Part shown: piece by piece, positions 17,273 through 24,776 of the stretch
Layout: each line of letters starts with the position of its first letter
Numbering within the stretch: the first letter of the stretch is position 1
NCBI RefSeq assembly: GCF_023502325.1
Contig: NZ_JAMFLZ010000004.1
Span: 124,001-188,000 of the forward strand
DNA from: Wocania_A spongiicola
GTDB lineage: Bacteria > Bacteroidota > Bacteroidia > Flavobacteriales > Flavobacteriaceae
Length of the DNA stretch: 64,000 nucleotides
Reading direction: 5' to 3'
The notes under the pieces: model-generated
Told to the model about the DNA's origin: nothing
The model's input: only the letters and a program-made list of their open reading frames with translations
The model's database searches: none
Made by a program: the position numbers and the translations under genes

Positions 17273-18013
17273 TTAGCTAAGTTGTTCACTTGTTTTCCCA
17301 AATCGTCGTTCTCTTTTTTGATATTCAATAATAGCTTCATACAAATGTTGCTTTGTAAAATCAGGCCAAAGTGTACTGGTAAAGTACAATTCTGCATATG
17401 CAATTTGCCAAAGCAAAAAATTACTTATACGTTGTTCGCCACTGGTTCTAATAAGCAAATCTACATCTGGTAAATTTTGCGTGTAAAGATGCTCATTTAT
17501 AATCGATTCATCAATTTTTTCGGGCGAAATTATATTATTTTTAACTTTAATACTAATCTCTTTAACAGTATTTAGGATTTCTTCCCTAGAACCGTAACTT
17601 AAAGCTAGTGTTAAAGTCATCCTTTGGTTGTTTTTTGTGCTTTCTATAACCTCTTGAAGTTCTTTATATACTTTTTTTGGCAGTGTATTTAAGTTGCCAA
17701 TGGCTGAAAGCTTAATATTGTTTTCTTGAAGTGTTTTTATTTCTTTTTTTAATGAAGACACTAAAAGTTTCATTAAGGTTTGAACTTCAAGTTTAGGTCT
17801 GTTCCAATTTTCGGTGGAAAATGCGTAAAGAGTTAAATTCTCAATACCAAGCTCTGCAGAAGTTTCAACGGCTTCTCTTACTGCTTTTGTGCCATTTTCG
17901 TGGCCAAAAGCACGCAACATACCTTTTTGCTTAGCCCATCTTCCATTGCCATCCATAATTATGGCAATGTGTTTTGGTAACGCATTAGTTTGTATGTTTT
18001 CTTTTAAATTCAT
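17273..18013 (-). CDS. uppS: Isoprenyl transferase (undecaprenyl diphosphate synthase)
   Basis: A 246-residue cytosolic or membrane-associated cis-prenyltransferase. It makes the C55 lipid carrier for peptidoglycan and O-antigen by adding isopentenyl diphosphate to farnesyl diphosphate. The catalytic Asp21 lies in the signature HIAIIMDGNGRWA. Further conserved blocks are the GHENG segment, LYAFSTENWNRP, and the C-terminal DLLIRTSGEQRISNFLLWQ and YFTSTLWPDF. Length is normal. It starts immediately after the DUF6089 stop (no gap) and ends 11 bp before the bamA TTG start, indicating one transcript. Confidence 0.96.
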   Translation of the reverse strand: MNLKENIQTNALPKHIAIIMDGNGRWAKQKGMLRAFGHENGTKAVREAVETSAELGIENLTLYAFSTENWNRPKLEVQTLMKLLVSSLKKEIKTLQENNIKLSAIGNLNTLPKKVYKELQEVIESTKNNQRMTLTLALSYGSREEILNTVKEISIKVKNNIISPEKIDESIINEHLYTQNLPDVDLLIRTSGEQRISNFLLWQIAYAELYFTSTLWPDFTKQHLYEAIIEYQKRERRFGKTSEQLS

Positions 18014-18703
18014 TTAATCTGTAGGACAATAACAAGGGTTTAAACCAAAAGTGTATGTCAAAGTAATACCTGAAAAGACATACCAATCATTGTTGTTTAT
18101 ATTACCAAATCGATATTGCAAGTTTGTCTTGCTATCTGGAACACTACCATCAATTTCATCTGAAAAAGTATAACGTGCTCCAACCTCAATACCTAAAATA
18201 AAATCTCCTAAAAGATTAGCTTTTACACCTAATGCCATAGGAATACCATAGGCCCAACTAGAATTATTCTCAGAAGTTTGTACACCATTTAAAAAGTAAT
18301 GATTGTCGTGCTTGGCAACACTTATGCCCGAATATATATAAGGTGTCGCAATTTTTTCGCCAGTATGTAAATTGAAATCGAAAAAAGTAAACTCTATACC
18401 AGCTGATATTTCTAATAAGTTGGAATCAAAATTATATCCTCTCTGTATTCGTCTTGGATCATCCGAATCTATATCATTCGCTTTTAAATCAGAGTATATA
18501 ATGGATGCTCTCCATGAATGCCTTGGGCTTGCATTCCATTTGTATATTAAACCTAAAGCAGGACTATCAGGAGAAATGTAGTTGGTAGCACCAACATCTC
18601 CAATAAAATTACTACCACCTGCAAAAACACCAATTTCGTTAATTTGCGAATGGTTTAATTGAAAGCTTAAAATGCTTAATATCAGTACGGTTAAATGCTT
18701 CAT
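18014..18703 (-). CDS. DUF6089 family outer-membrane beta-barrel-like protein
   Basis: A 229-residue exported protein: signal peptide MKHLTVLILSILSFQLNHSQ, then INEIGVFAGGSNFIGDVG and the characteristic YKWNASPRHSWRASI segment. The rest is alternating beta strands with aromatic ends, finishing ITLTYTFGLNPCYCPTD. It resembles the DUF6089 family found next to uppS and bamA in flavobacteria. Its function is unknown. Position suggests an outer-membrane or periplasmic role in envelope assembly. It abuts uppS without a gap, and a possible own promoter lies just upstream. Confidence 0.85.
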   Translation of the reverse strand: MKHLTVLILSILSFQLNHSQINEIGVFAGGSNFIGDVGATNYISPDSPALGLIYKWNASPRHSWRASIIYSDLKANDIDSDDPRRIQRGYNFDSNLLEISAGIEFTFFDFNLHTGEKIATPYIYSGISVAKHDNHYFLNGVQTSENNSSWAYGIPMALGVKANLLGDFILGIEVGARYTFSDEIDGSVPDSKTNLQYRFGNINNNDWYVFSGITLTYTFGLNPCYCPTD

Positions 18704-18719
18704 AAATATTCAAAGTTTG

Positions 18720-18773
18720 CAAATATAATAAATAAGATTAGCTCAATACTAATTAAACTTTAATTTGAGCTAA
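18720..18773 (-). promoter_or_regulatory. Candidate promoter with inverted repeat upstream of DUF6089
   Basis: On the minus strand TATATTTG (18720-18727) matches the Bacteroidetes -7 box TAnnTTTG, 16 bp from the start codon. The -33 element is weak (ATTG at 18744-18747, short 16-bp spacing). A perfect 9-bp inverted repeat, TTAGCTCAA / TTGAGCTAA (18738-18746 and 18765-18773), overlaps it and could be an operator or the end of the nadK transcript. Confidence 0.4.
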
Positions 18774-18812
18774 ATTGTATGATGTTAAACAGTTTTTCTA
18801 TTGAAATATTGC

Positions 18813-19697
18813 CTAATTACGCTTGTCTTCTCCCCAAAGTAGTTTTTTGCGAAGAGTGGTTAGAAAGCTTTCATTTAAAAGGTCTATCATTTTAATTTTG
18901 AATGGTGCCTTTTTAATTTTGATTAAAGTACCATTATCTAAAGTTGCAATTCTTGAATCGAGTGATACTAAATGTTGTTCTTCTCTACCATCTACTTTTA
19001 ATTGTATTTCGGTAGTATCGGGAATTACCAAAGGGCGTGCACTTAAATTATGTGGCGCTATTGGAGTTAACACAAAGCTATTAGTGCCCGGAGTTATAAC
19101 AGGTCCTCCACAACTTAAAGAATAACCTGTGGAACCTGTAGGTGTAGAAACAATTAAACCATCACTCCAATACGATGTTAAATACTCATTATCTAAATGA
19201 GTTTCAACAGTAATCATAGAGGTTGTATTTTTTCTACTTACTGCCACTTCGTTTAAAGCAAAATTAAGAGAAGTAATAGTTTCATTTTTTGGAGTAGTTT
19301 CAACTGAAAGTAAACTACGTTCAGATATTCTGTATTTACCATCAATAATATCTTGTATAGCGTTTTCTATACCATCAACTTGAATAGTAGCTAAAAAACC
19401 CAACCTTCCTGTGTTAATTCCTATTATTGGAATGCCTAAATCTTGCACAAATGTAATGGCTCTTAAAATAGTGCCGTCTCCACCAACACTAACAAGTAAA
19501 TCAAAAGAGGGGTCTAAAACTTCAAATGTTTTAAATGAAGCGTAATCTTTTTTATTTTGCTCTTCTTTTTTTATTAGGTTGTAAAATTCTGTTTCTATAT
19601 AAGCATCAAAATTGTTTTTTAATAAATAATTAAAGAGTGTCTCAACCGAAATTGTTGTACGTTCATTGTAAAATCGTCCAAAAACTGCAACCTTCAT
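18813..19697 (-). CDS. nadK: NAD kinase
   Basis: A 294-residue cytosolic enzyme phosphorylating NAD to NADP. The signature GGDGT (72-76) lies in LLVSVGGDGTILRAI. The NTGRLGFLA segment and the later TSYWSDGLIVSTPTGSTGYSLSCGGP region, both diagnostic, are intact. Length is typical. It follows the CBS-domain gene after only 3 bp, so the two are co-transcribed, and a gap of about 110 bp separates it from DUF6089. The C-terminal residues GEDKRN are charged and not conserved. Confidence 0.96.
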   Translation of the reverse strand: MKVAVFGRFYNERTTISVETLFNYLLKNNFDAYIETEFYNLIKKEEQNKKDYASFKTFEVLDPSFDLLVSVGGDGTILRAITFVQDLGIPIIGINTGRLGFLATIQVDGIENAIQDIIDGKYRISERSLLSVETTPKNETITSLNFALNEVAVSRKNTTSMITVETHLDNEYLTSYWSDGLIVSTPTGSTGYSLSCGGPVITPGTNSFVLTPIAPHNLSARPLVIPDTTEIQLKVDGREEQHLVSLDSRIATLDNGTLIKIKKAPFKIKMIDLLNESFLTTLRKKLLWGEDKRN

Positions 19698-19700
19698 AGT

Positions 19701-20360
19701 TTACATATTTAAATATTTTCTCAAATAATCTGATCGTTCTTTAAGGCTTTCATTGTAGCTGTCTTCTTCGTGCCCAGAAACAATATTATAACTGTATCTT
19801 CTAAAGGTCTGTATAATTTCATTAAGGCTAGAGTTGCCAATTTTTAAGGTAATTTGAACTACATCATTCTTCATTTTTGAAACAAAAGCACCTAAAAGTT
19901 TGCCGTTGTTCGATTCAACAATCTGGCTTATTTCGCTAAACGAATAATCTAAAATCCCTTTTTCAATAACTAAAATGCCACCGGCTTCAAAAAAGAAAGG
20001 TGTTTCGTTAAAAAGGCCAATAACATCATTTAATTCATAATAACCCAAATACACATTTCTTGCATCTAAAACGGGCATAATATTAGAAGAGTTTTTTGCA
20101 AAAGCTTCTAACACATCAAGCCATATTGTGGTGTCTCTAACATAAAAATCTTCGATAGAGTATAGATATTCACTTATAAGCTTTTCACCATCAAAACAAT
20201 GTGCATCGGTTTCAGAAAAGCTTCCTAAATAGCTGTTGTTTTTGTCTTTAACGGGGATGTGGGAATAGGTCAATTGGTTAAACAACAATTGCAAATCACT
20301 TATTTTGCTATCACCATTTAAGGGCTTTATGTCATTAATAATGTATTCTGAAAGTCTCAT
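19701..20360 (-). CDS. CBS domain-containing protein
   Basis: A 219-residue cytosolic protein with a CBS pair over about residues 5-120 (motifs such as FNQLTYSHIPVKDKNNSYLGS and NIMPVLDARNVYLGYYELNDV). A C-terminal ACT-like region follows (about 125-200; GGILVIEKGILDYSFSEISQIV and VQITLKIGNSSLNEIIQTF). CBS pairs often bind adenine nucleotides, so a sensor role is possible. It is the first gene of the minus-strand run, 3 bp before nadK, and divergent from pdxJ. This order is conserved in flavobacteria as I know them. No enzymatic activity can be assigned. Confidence 0.88.
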   Translation of the reverse strand: MRLSEYIINDIKPLNGDSKISDLQLLFNQLTYSHIPVKDKNNSYLGSFSETDAHCFDGEKLISEYLYSIEDFYVRDTTIWLDVLEAFAKNSSNIMPVLDARNVYLGYYELNDVIGLFNETPFFFEAGGILVIEKGILDYSFSEISQIVESNNGKLLGAFVSKMKNDVVQITLKIGNSSLNEIIQTFRRYSYNIVSGHEEDSYNESLKERSDYLRKYLNM

Positions 20361-20422
20361 TATCTTACTTTATAAGTGTGCAAATTAATCAAAAAAATAG
20401 TATATAAGCTTGTTCTACTTTG

Positions 20423-20430
20423 TATTTTTG
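20423..20430 (+). promoter_or_regulatory. Possible -7 box for pdxJ
   Basis: TATTTTTG matches the Bacteroidetes -7 consensus TAnnTTTG 17 bp before the pdxJ ATG, but there is no good TTTG about 19 bp upstream. Weak call. Confidence 0.33.
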
Positions 20431-20447
20431 TCTTTTAAAATAGACAG

Positions 20448-21161
20448 ATGACAAAGTTAAGTGTAAATATTAATAAGATAGCGACTTTACGAAACTCTAG
20501 AGGTGGCGATATGCCAAATGTAGTACAGTTTGCAAAAGACGCTCAACGATTTGGAGCAGAAGGGATAACAATTCACCCCAGACCAGATGAGCGCCATATT
20601 CGTTATCAAGATGCTCACGATTTAAAGCCAGAGGTTTATACCGAATATAATATTGAAGGAAATCCTATAACTAAATTTATTGATTTGGTTTTAGAAGTTA
20701 AACCTACGCAAGTAACACTAGTTCCTGATGCTGTTGATGCAATAACGAGTAATGCAGGTTGGGATACCATAAAGCATAGGAGCTTTTTAGCTGATGTGAT
20801 AGCGGAATTTAAACAAAATGGTATAAGAACATCTATTTTTGTTGACCCCGTTTTAGATCAAATAGAAGGCGCTAAAGAAACTGGAACCGATAGAATTGAA
20901 CTGTACACAGAAGCATTTGCACATGAATATAGTTTAGGTAATAAAAAAGCTATTAAGCCTTACGCAGATTGCGCCGAATTAGCAAATAGTTTAGGCTTAG
21001 GGATTAATGCTGGGCATGATTTGTCTCTTGATAATATTAAGTTTTTTAAAGAAAATATTCCAGAATTATTAGAAGTTTCAATTGGTCATGCACTTATTTC
21101 AGAAAGCTTGTATTTAGGTGTTGAGAACGTAATTCAAATGTATTTGAAGAAACTTAAATAA
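20448..21161 (+). CDS. pdxJ: Pyridoxine 5'-phosphate synthase
   Basis: A 237-residue cytosolic TIM-barrel enzyme of vitamin B6 synthesis. It condenses 1-deoxy-D-xylulose 5-phosphate with 3-amino-2-oxopropyl phosphate to pyridoxine 5'-phosphate. Family blocks are present: SVNINKIATLRNSRGG at the N-terminus, the active-site GAEGITIHPRPDERHI, the VTLVPDA segment, the FVDPVLDQIEGAKETG region, GINAGHDLS, and the closing SIGHALISESLYLGVE. Length is typical. The gene is divergent from the CBS-nadK run, and an alpha/beta hydrolase gene follows 37 bp downstream. Confidence 0.96.
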   Translation: MTKLSVNINKIATLRNSRGGDMPNVVQFAKDAQRFGAEGITIHPRPDERHIRYQDAHDLKPEVYTEYNIEGNPITKFIDLVLEVKPTQVTLVPDAVDAITSNAGWDTIKHRSFLADVIAEFKQNGIRTSIFVDPVLDQIEGAKETGTDRIELYTEAFAHEYSLGNKKAIKPYADCAELANSLGLGINAGHDLSLDNIKFFKENIPELLEVSIGHALISESLYLGVENVIQMYLKKLK

Positions 21162-21198
21162 GCTTACAGTTAAATAAAAAATATTCAAAAAATTCGTT

Positions 21199-21972
21199 GT
21201 GACTAAAGAAATTTTACACTCAAATATTATAGGAGAAGGGCAACCATTTGTAATTCTACACGGCTTTTTAGGTATGAGTGATAACTGGAAAACATTAGGG
21301 CGGCAGTTTAGCGAACAAGGTTTTGAGTTGCATATGATTGATCAACGAAATCATGGGCGAAGCTTTTGGAGTGATGCTTTTAATTATGAGATTCTTGCTG
21401 AGGATTTAAAACATTATTGCGATGCACATCAGTTAAAAGACATCATATTACTTGGGCATTCTATGGGAGGGAAAACAGCTATGCTATTTGCAACGGAGTA
21501 TCCCGATATAGTTTTAAAACTAGTTGTTGCTGATATTTCACCGCGCTTTTACCCTATTCATCATGACACCATACTAGAAGGGTTAAGTACTTTAAATTTT
21601 GACACTATAAAAAGCAGAGGGCAGGCAGATACTATTTTAAGTAATTATGTTTCAGATTTTGGAACGCGCCAGTTTTTACTTAAAAACCTGTATTGGATCG
21701 AAAAAGGTAAGTTAGCCCTACGCATTAATTTAGAGGTTTTAAAAAATGAAGTTGCCGAAATTGGTGAAGCATTACCAAGTTATTCAAGATTTGAAAAAGA
21801 TACCTTGTTTTTGCGTGGTGACCGATCAGAATATATAGGTGTTGATGATGAAAGATTAATTATTAATCATTTTCCAAAAGCAAAAATAGGTAACATTTCA
21901 AATTCAGGGCATTGGTTACATGCCGAAAATCCGAAAGACTTTTTTGAAGCTGTGATGCAATTTGTATGTTAG
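21199..21972 (+). CDS. Alpha/beta hydrolase (YbfF-like)
   Basis: A 257-residue cytosolic alpha/beta-fold hydrolase. The nucleophile elbow GHSMGG puts the catalytic Ser at residue 88. The oxyanion loop is ILHGFLGMSDNW (19-30), the DQRNHGRS motif is at 48-55, and the catalytic His is in SGHWLHAENP near the C-terminus. This set matches the esterase group around YbfF/ABHD11, whose substrates are short acyl esters or thioesters; the natural substrate here is unknown. The start is GTG at 21199; the next in-frame Met is inside the fold. It is probably co-transcribed with pdxJ (37-bp gap). Confidence 0.88.
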   Translation: MTKEILHSNIIGEGQPFVILHGFLGMSDNWKTLGRQFSEQGFELHMIDQRNHGRSFWSDAFNYEILAEDLKHYCDAHQLKDIILLGHSMGGKTAMLFATEYPDIVLKLVVADISPRFYPIHHDTILEGLSTLNFDTIKSRGQADTILSNYVSDFGTRQFLLKNLYWIEKGKLALRINLEVLKNEVAEIGEALPSYSRFEKDTLFLRGDRSEYIGVDDERLIINHFPKAKIGNISNSGHWLHAENPKDFFEAVMQFVC

Positions 21973-21986
21973 ATTTTGTTCTTAAA

Positions 21987-22017
21987 TTTCATTACCTTTA
22001 AAGATAATCTAGTTTTG
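21987..22017 (+). promoter_or_regulatory. Promoter upstream of the small membrane protein gene
   Basis: TTTC (21987-21990, one mismatch to TTTG), a 19-bp spacer, then TAGTTTTG (22010-22017), which matches TAnnTTTG. The start codon lies about 46 bp further on. Confidence 0.5.
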
Positions 22018-22063
22018 TAAAACATTTGTGAATTTGTAGCAATTCATATTAAAAATTATTTAA

Positions 22064-22411
22064 ATGAAACTCCTTATCAAACTTCTATTAAATGCCGTTG
22101 CAGTATTTGTAATTGCTCACTTTTTATCTGGCGTAAATGTAGATACTTATGTAACCGCTATTATTGTTGCTGTGGTTTTATCAGTGTTAAACCTGTTTGT
22201 TAAACCCGTTTTAGTTATTTTAACACTACCAATAACTATTGTAACACTAGGCTTATTTTTGCTTATAATTAATGCACTAATTATTTTATTAGCAGATAAA
22301 CTTATTGATGGTTTTTCGGTAAGTAGTATTTGGATTGCAGTGTTATTTAGTATACTACTTTCTATCTTGCAATCTATCTTACATTCTCTTTTAAAAGAAG
22401 ATAAAAAATAG
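22064..22411 (+). CDS. Small four-helix membrane protein (YvlD/phage holin 4-like family)
   Basis: A 115-residue inner-membrane protein of almost pure hydrophobic helices: about residues 5-22, 30-50, 52-76 and 86-108. It has the family pattern LSVLNLFVKPVLVILTLPITIVTLGLF, an interhelical NxxxKP motif typical of the holin-like DUF/YvlD group, and a short basic tail. The holin name in databases is historical; there is no phage context here and no endolysin nearby. Function unknown. It has its own candidate promoter, and a strong palindrome lies between it and the trigger factor gene. Confidence 0.85.
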   Translation: MKLLIKLLLNAVAVFVIAHFLSGVNVDTYVTAIIVAVVLSVLNLFVKPVLVILTLPITIVTLGLFLLIINALIILLADKLIDGFSVSSIWIAVLFSILLSILQSILHSLLKEDKK

Positions 22412-22435
22412 CTTCAAAATCAAGTATTTAAAAAC

Positions 22436-22474
22436 TTTGTTGGGATGTAAAAATATGTTATTTTTGCATCCCAA
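22436..22474 (+). promoter_or_regulatory. Trigger factor promoter embedded in a 35-bp palindrome
   Basis: TTTG (22436-22439), a 19-bp spacer and TATTTTTG (22459-22466) match the Bacteroidetes promoter exactly. The -7 box lies inside an inverted repeat: TTGGGATGTAAAAATA (22440-22455), centre TGT, TATTTTTGCATCCCAA (22459-22474), with a single T/G mismatch. It could be an operator site, or a hairpin ending the upstream transcript. Confidence 0.75.
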
Positions 22475-22552
22475 TTTTGGTTACATAAATTTTAGGTTTT
22501 TATAATGAAACCTTTTTGTTAAATGCCTGATTTAAGGCTTTATATCATTAAA

Positions 22553-23881
22553 ATGAATATTACAAGAGAAAACGTTGATGCATTAAATGCAGTAGTAAAA
22601 GTTGATATTGCTAAAGAAGATTATAGCGATAAAGTTGAAAAAATATTAACAGATTACCGTAAAACGGCTAATATTCCTGGTTTTAGAAAGGGGCATGTGC
22701 CAATGGGAATGGTAAAAAAGCAATATGGAAAAGCGGTTTTAGTTGATGAGGTGAACAAGCTTTTGCAAGATGCTTTAAACAAATATTTAACTGAAGAAAA
22801 GCTAGATGTTTTAGGGCAACCATTACCAAAACCACAAGATGATATTGATTGGGATGCTGAAGGATTTTCTTTTGAATTCGAATTAGGCTTAGCCCCAGAA
22901 TTTGATGTAAACTTGAAAAGCAAAAAAGCTATTACACAATACAACATTGTGGCCGATGATAAAATGATTGATGAGCAAATTGAACGTATTCAAAAGCAAT
23001 ACGGAAAATTAGTATCTCAAGATACTGTTGAAAAAGATAGTGAAATTACAGGAACATATACTAACGAAGAAAAAGAGATTGATAATAAAGTAACTTTAAC
23101 TTTAGATAAATTTAAAGGTAAAGCAACTGCTAAACAATTTATTGGAGCTAAGGCGGGAGATGTTATTGTATTAAAAACTAAAGGTCTTTTTGAAGATGAT
23201 CATGATTTAATGCACGCTTTAAAAATTGAACATGATGATGCCCATGGTTTAGATATTGAAGTGTCTTTTACAATTTCTGAAATTAATGAAAGAGAATTAG
23301 CAGATTTAGATCAAGAGCTGTTTGATAAGCTATTTGGAAAAGATGGTGTAAAGTCTGTTACCGAATTAAGAGCAAAAATAAAAGAAGACGCAGAAAAGCA
23401 ATTTGTTCAACAATCAGATCAAAAGCTTTTAAATGATGTTACTGAGTATTTAGTTGAAAACACAAAATTCGATTTACCAGCAGAGTTCCTTACAAAATGG
23501 ATGCAAACTGCAGGCGAAAAAGAAATGGATGCAGAACAAGCTAAAGAAGAATATGATAAATCTGAAAAAAGCTTACGTTATCAATTAATTGAAGGCAAGC
23601 TAATTGAAGAAAACAATGTCCAAGTTACTATGGACGACATTAAAGGTCATGCTCGCGAGATGATAAAAGGGCAAATGGCTCAATTTGGACAAATGAATCC
23701 TTCTGATAAAGAGTTGGATGATATTGCTGATCGTGTATTATCAAATCAAGATGAGGCACGTCGTATTTCTGAGCAATTAGTAAGCCAAAAATTATTATCG
23801 CTTTATAAAGAAAAAGCAAACATAAAAGTAAAAGAATTGAGTTACGAAAAGTTTGTTAAAGAAGTATACGGAGATAAATAA
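22553..23881 (+). CDS. tig: Trigger factor (ribosome-associated chaperone / PPIase)
   Basis: A 442-residue cytosolic chaperone that binds nascent chains at the ribosome exit. The ATG at 22553 (MNITRENVDALN) is chosen over one ten codons upstream because it matches the family start. The ribosome-binding domain (1-115) carries the signature PGFRKGHVPMG. The central FKBP-like domain (about 150-245) is poorly conserved, as usual in Bacteroidetes. The helical substrate-cradle domain occupies about 255-442. It is followed by a terminator and then clpP and clpX, the widespread tig-clpP-clpX order of protein quality control. Confidence 0.95.
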   Translation: MNITRENVDALNAVVKVDIAKEDYSDKVEKILTDYRKTANIPGFRKGHVPMGMVKKQYGKAVLVDEVNKLLQDALNKYLTEEKLDVLGQPLPKPQDDIDWDAEGFSFEFELGLAPEFDVNLKSKKAITQYNIVADDKMIDEQIERIQKQYGKLVSQDTVEKDSEITGTYTNEEKEIDNKVTLTLDKFKGKATAKQFIGAKAGDVIVLKTKGLFEDDHDLMHALKIEHDDAHGLDIEVSFTISEINERELADLDQELFDKLFGKDGVKSVTELRAKIKEDAEKQFVQQSDQKLLNDVTEYLVENTKFDLPAEFLTKWMQTAGEKEMDAEQAKEEYDKSEKSLRYQLIEGKLIEENNVQVTMDDIKGHAREMIKGQMAQFGQMNPSDKELDDIADRVLSNQDEARRISEQLVSQKLLSLYKEKANIKVKELSYEKFVKEVYGDK

Positions 23882-23907
23882 ATCAAAGAATAATTCCTTA
23901 TATTTAG

Positions 23908-23939
23908 GCACTTAAATCTACAGATTTAGGTGCTTTTTT
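23908..23939 (+). terminator. Intrinsic terminator of tig
   Basis: The stem GCACTTAAATC / GATTTAGGTGC (11 bp, one G-T pair, loop TACA) is followed directly by six T. Confidence 0.88.
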
Positions 23940-23980
23940 ATTCAATAAAACAATCTAATAAAAATAAACTTTAGCTTATC

Positions 23981-23994
23981 TTGATGCATGTCAA
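23981..23994 (+). promoter_or_regulatory. Possible Crp/Fnr-type box upstream of clpP
   Basis: TTGATGCATGTCAA, within the inverted repeat CTTGA-N6-TCAAG, resembles the FNR/CRP-family half-site arrangement TTGAT-N4-ATCAA with one mismatch. It lies 34 bp before the clpP ATG. This is a match to a short motif only. Confidence 0.35.
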
Positions 23995-24027
23995 GGGTTT
24001 AGTAAAATTAAATTATTAAAATTAACT

Positions 24028-24702
24028 ATGGATTACGCAAAAGAATTTGAAAAATTCGCGATAAAAGATCAAGGAATTAGCAGCACATATTACAATAAAA
24101 TTATTAGTAGTATGTATCCAACAAATCTTACACCGAACATTATTGAAGAGCGTCAGATGAATATTGCAGTTTTTGATGTATTCTCTCGTTTAATGATGGA
24201 TCGAATTATTTTTTTAGGCACAGGTATAAACGACCAAGTTGCCAATATTGTTCAAGCACAGTTATTATTTTTAGAAAGTACTGACGCTACAAAAGATATA
24301 CAGATATACATAAATTCACCAGGAGGAAGTGTTTATGCAGGTTTAGGTATTTATGATACTATGCAATTTATAAAGCCAGATGTTGCAACTATTTGTACTG
24401 GTATGGCAGCTTCAATGGGAGCGGTGTTATTGTGTGCTGGCGAAAAAGGAAAACGTAGTGGTTTAACTCATTCTCGTGTTATGATTCATCAGCCTTTAGG
24501 TGGTGCTCAAGGGCAAGCCAGTGATATAGAAATTACTGCTCGCGAGATTTTAATTTTAAAAGAAGAGCTTTACAAAATAATTAGTAAGCATTCTGGTCAA
24601 GATTACGACAAAGTATATGAAGATAGTGATCGTGATTACTGGATGAAAGCCGATAAGGCCAAGGAATATGGTATGATAGACGAGATTTTGGCTCGTAATT
24701 AA
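24028..24702 (+). CDS. clpP: ATP-dependent Clp protease proteolytic subunit
   Basis: A 224-residue serine protease that forms the tetradecameric chamber of ClpXP. The catalytic triad is readable: Ser129 in GMAASMG, His154 in VMIHQP and Asp203 in DSDRDYW, with the same 25- and 49-residue spacings as in E. coli ClpP. The N-terminal stretch before the core (about 40 residues, MDYAKEFEKFAIKDQGISS) is longer than in E. coli and is usual in Bacteroidetes; it may be processed. clpX follows 74 bp downstream. Confidence 0.97.
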   Translation: MDYAKEFEKFAIKDQGISSTYYNKIISSMYPTNLTPNIIEERQMNIAVFDVFSRLMMDRIIFLGTGINDQVANIVQAQLLFLESTDATKDIQIYINSPGGSVYAGLGIYDTMQFIKPDVATICTGMAASMGAVLLCAGEKGKRSGLTHSRVMIHQPLGGAQGQASDIEITAREILILKEELYKIISKHSGQDYDKVYEDSDRDYWMKADKAKEYGMIDEILARN

Positions 24703-24776
24703 ATAAATTTTTGTAGTTTTATAAGATAATTACTGAGGGATTATAAGAATTCTCATCTTCTTAAAGATAAAGATTA

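Noticed and set aside
17263..17403. 47-codon upstream extension of the bamA reading frame
   Set aside because: It lies inside uppS in another frame and lacks a signal peptide. The secretion signal begins right after the TTG at 17262.
22064..22411. Prophage remnant suggested by the holin-like name
   Set aside because: No lysin, capsid, integrase or att-like repeats nearby. The family is a widespread membrane protein group in non-phage contexts.
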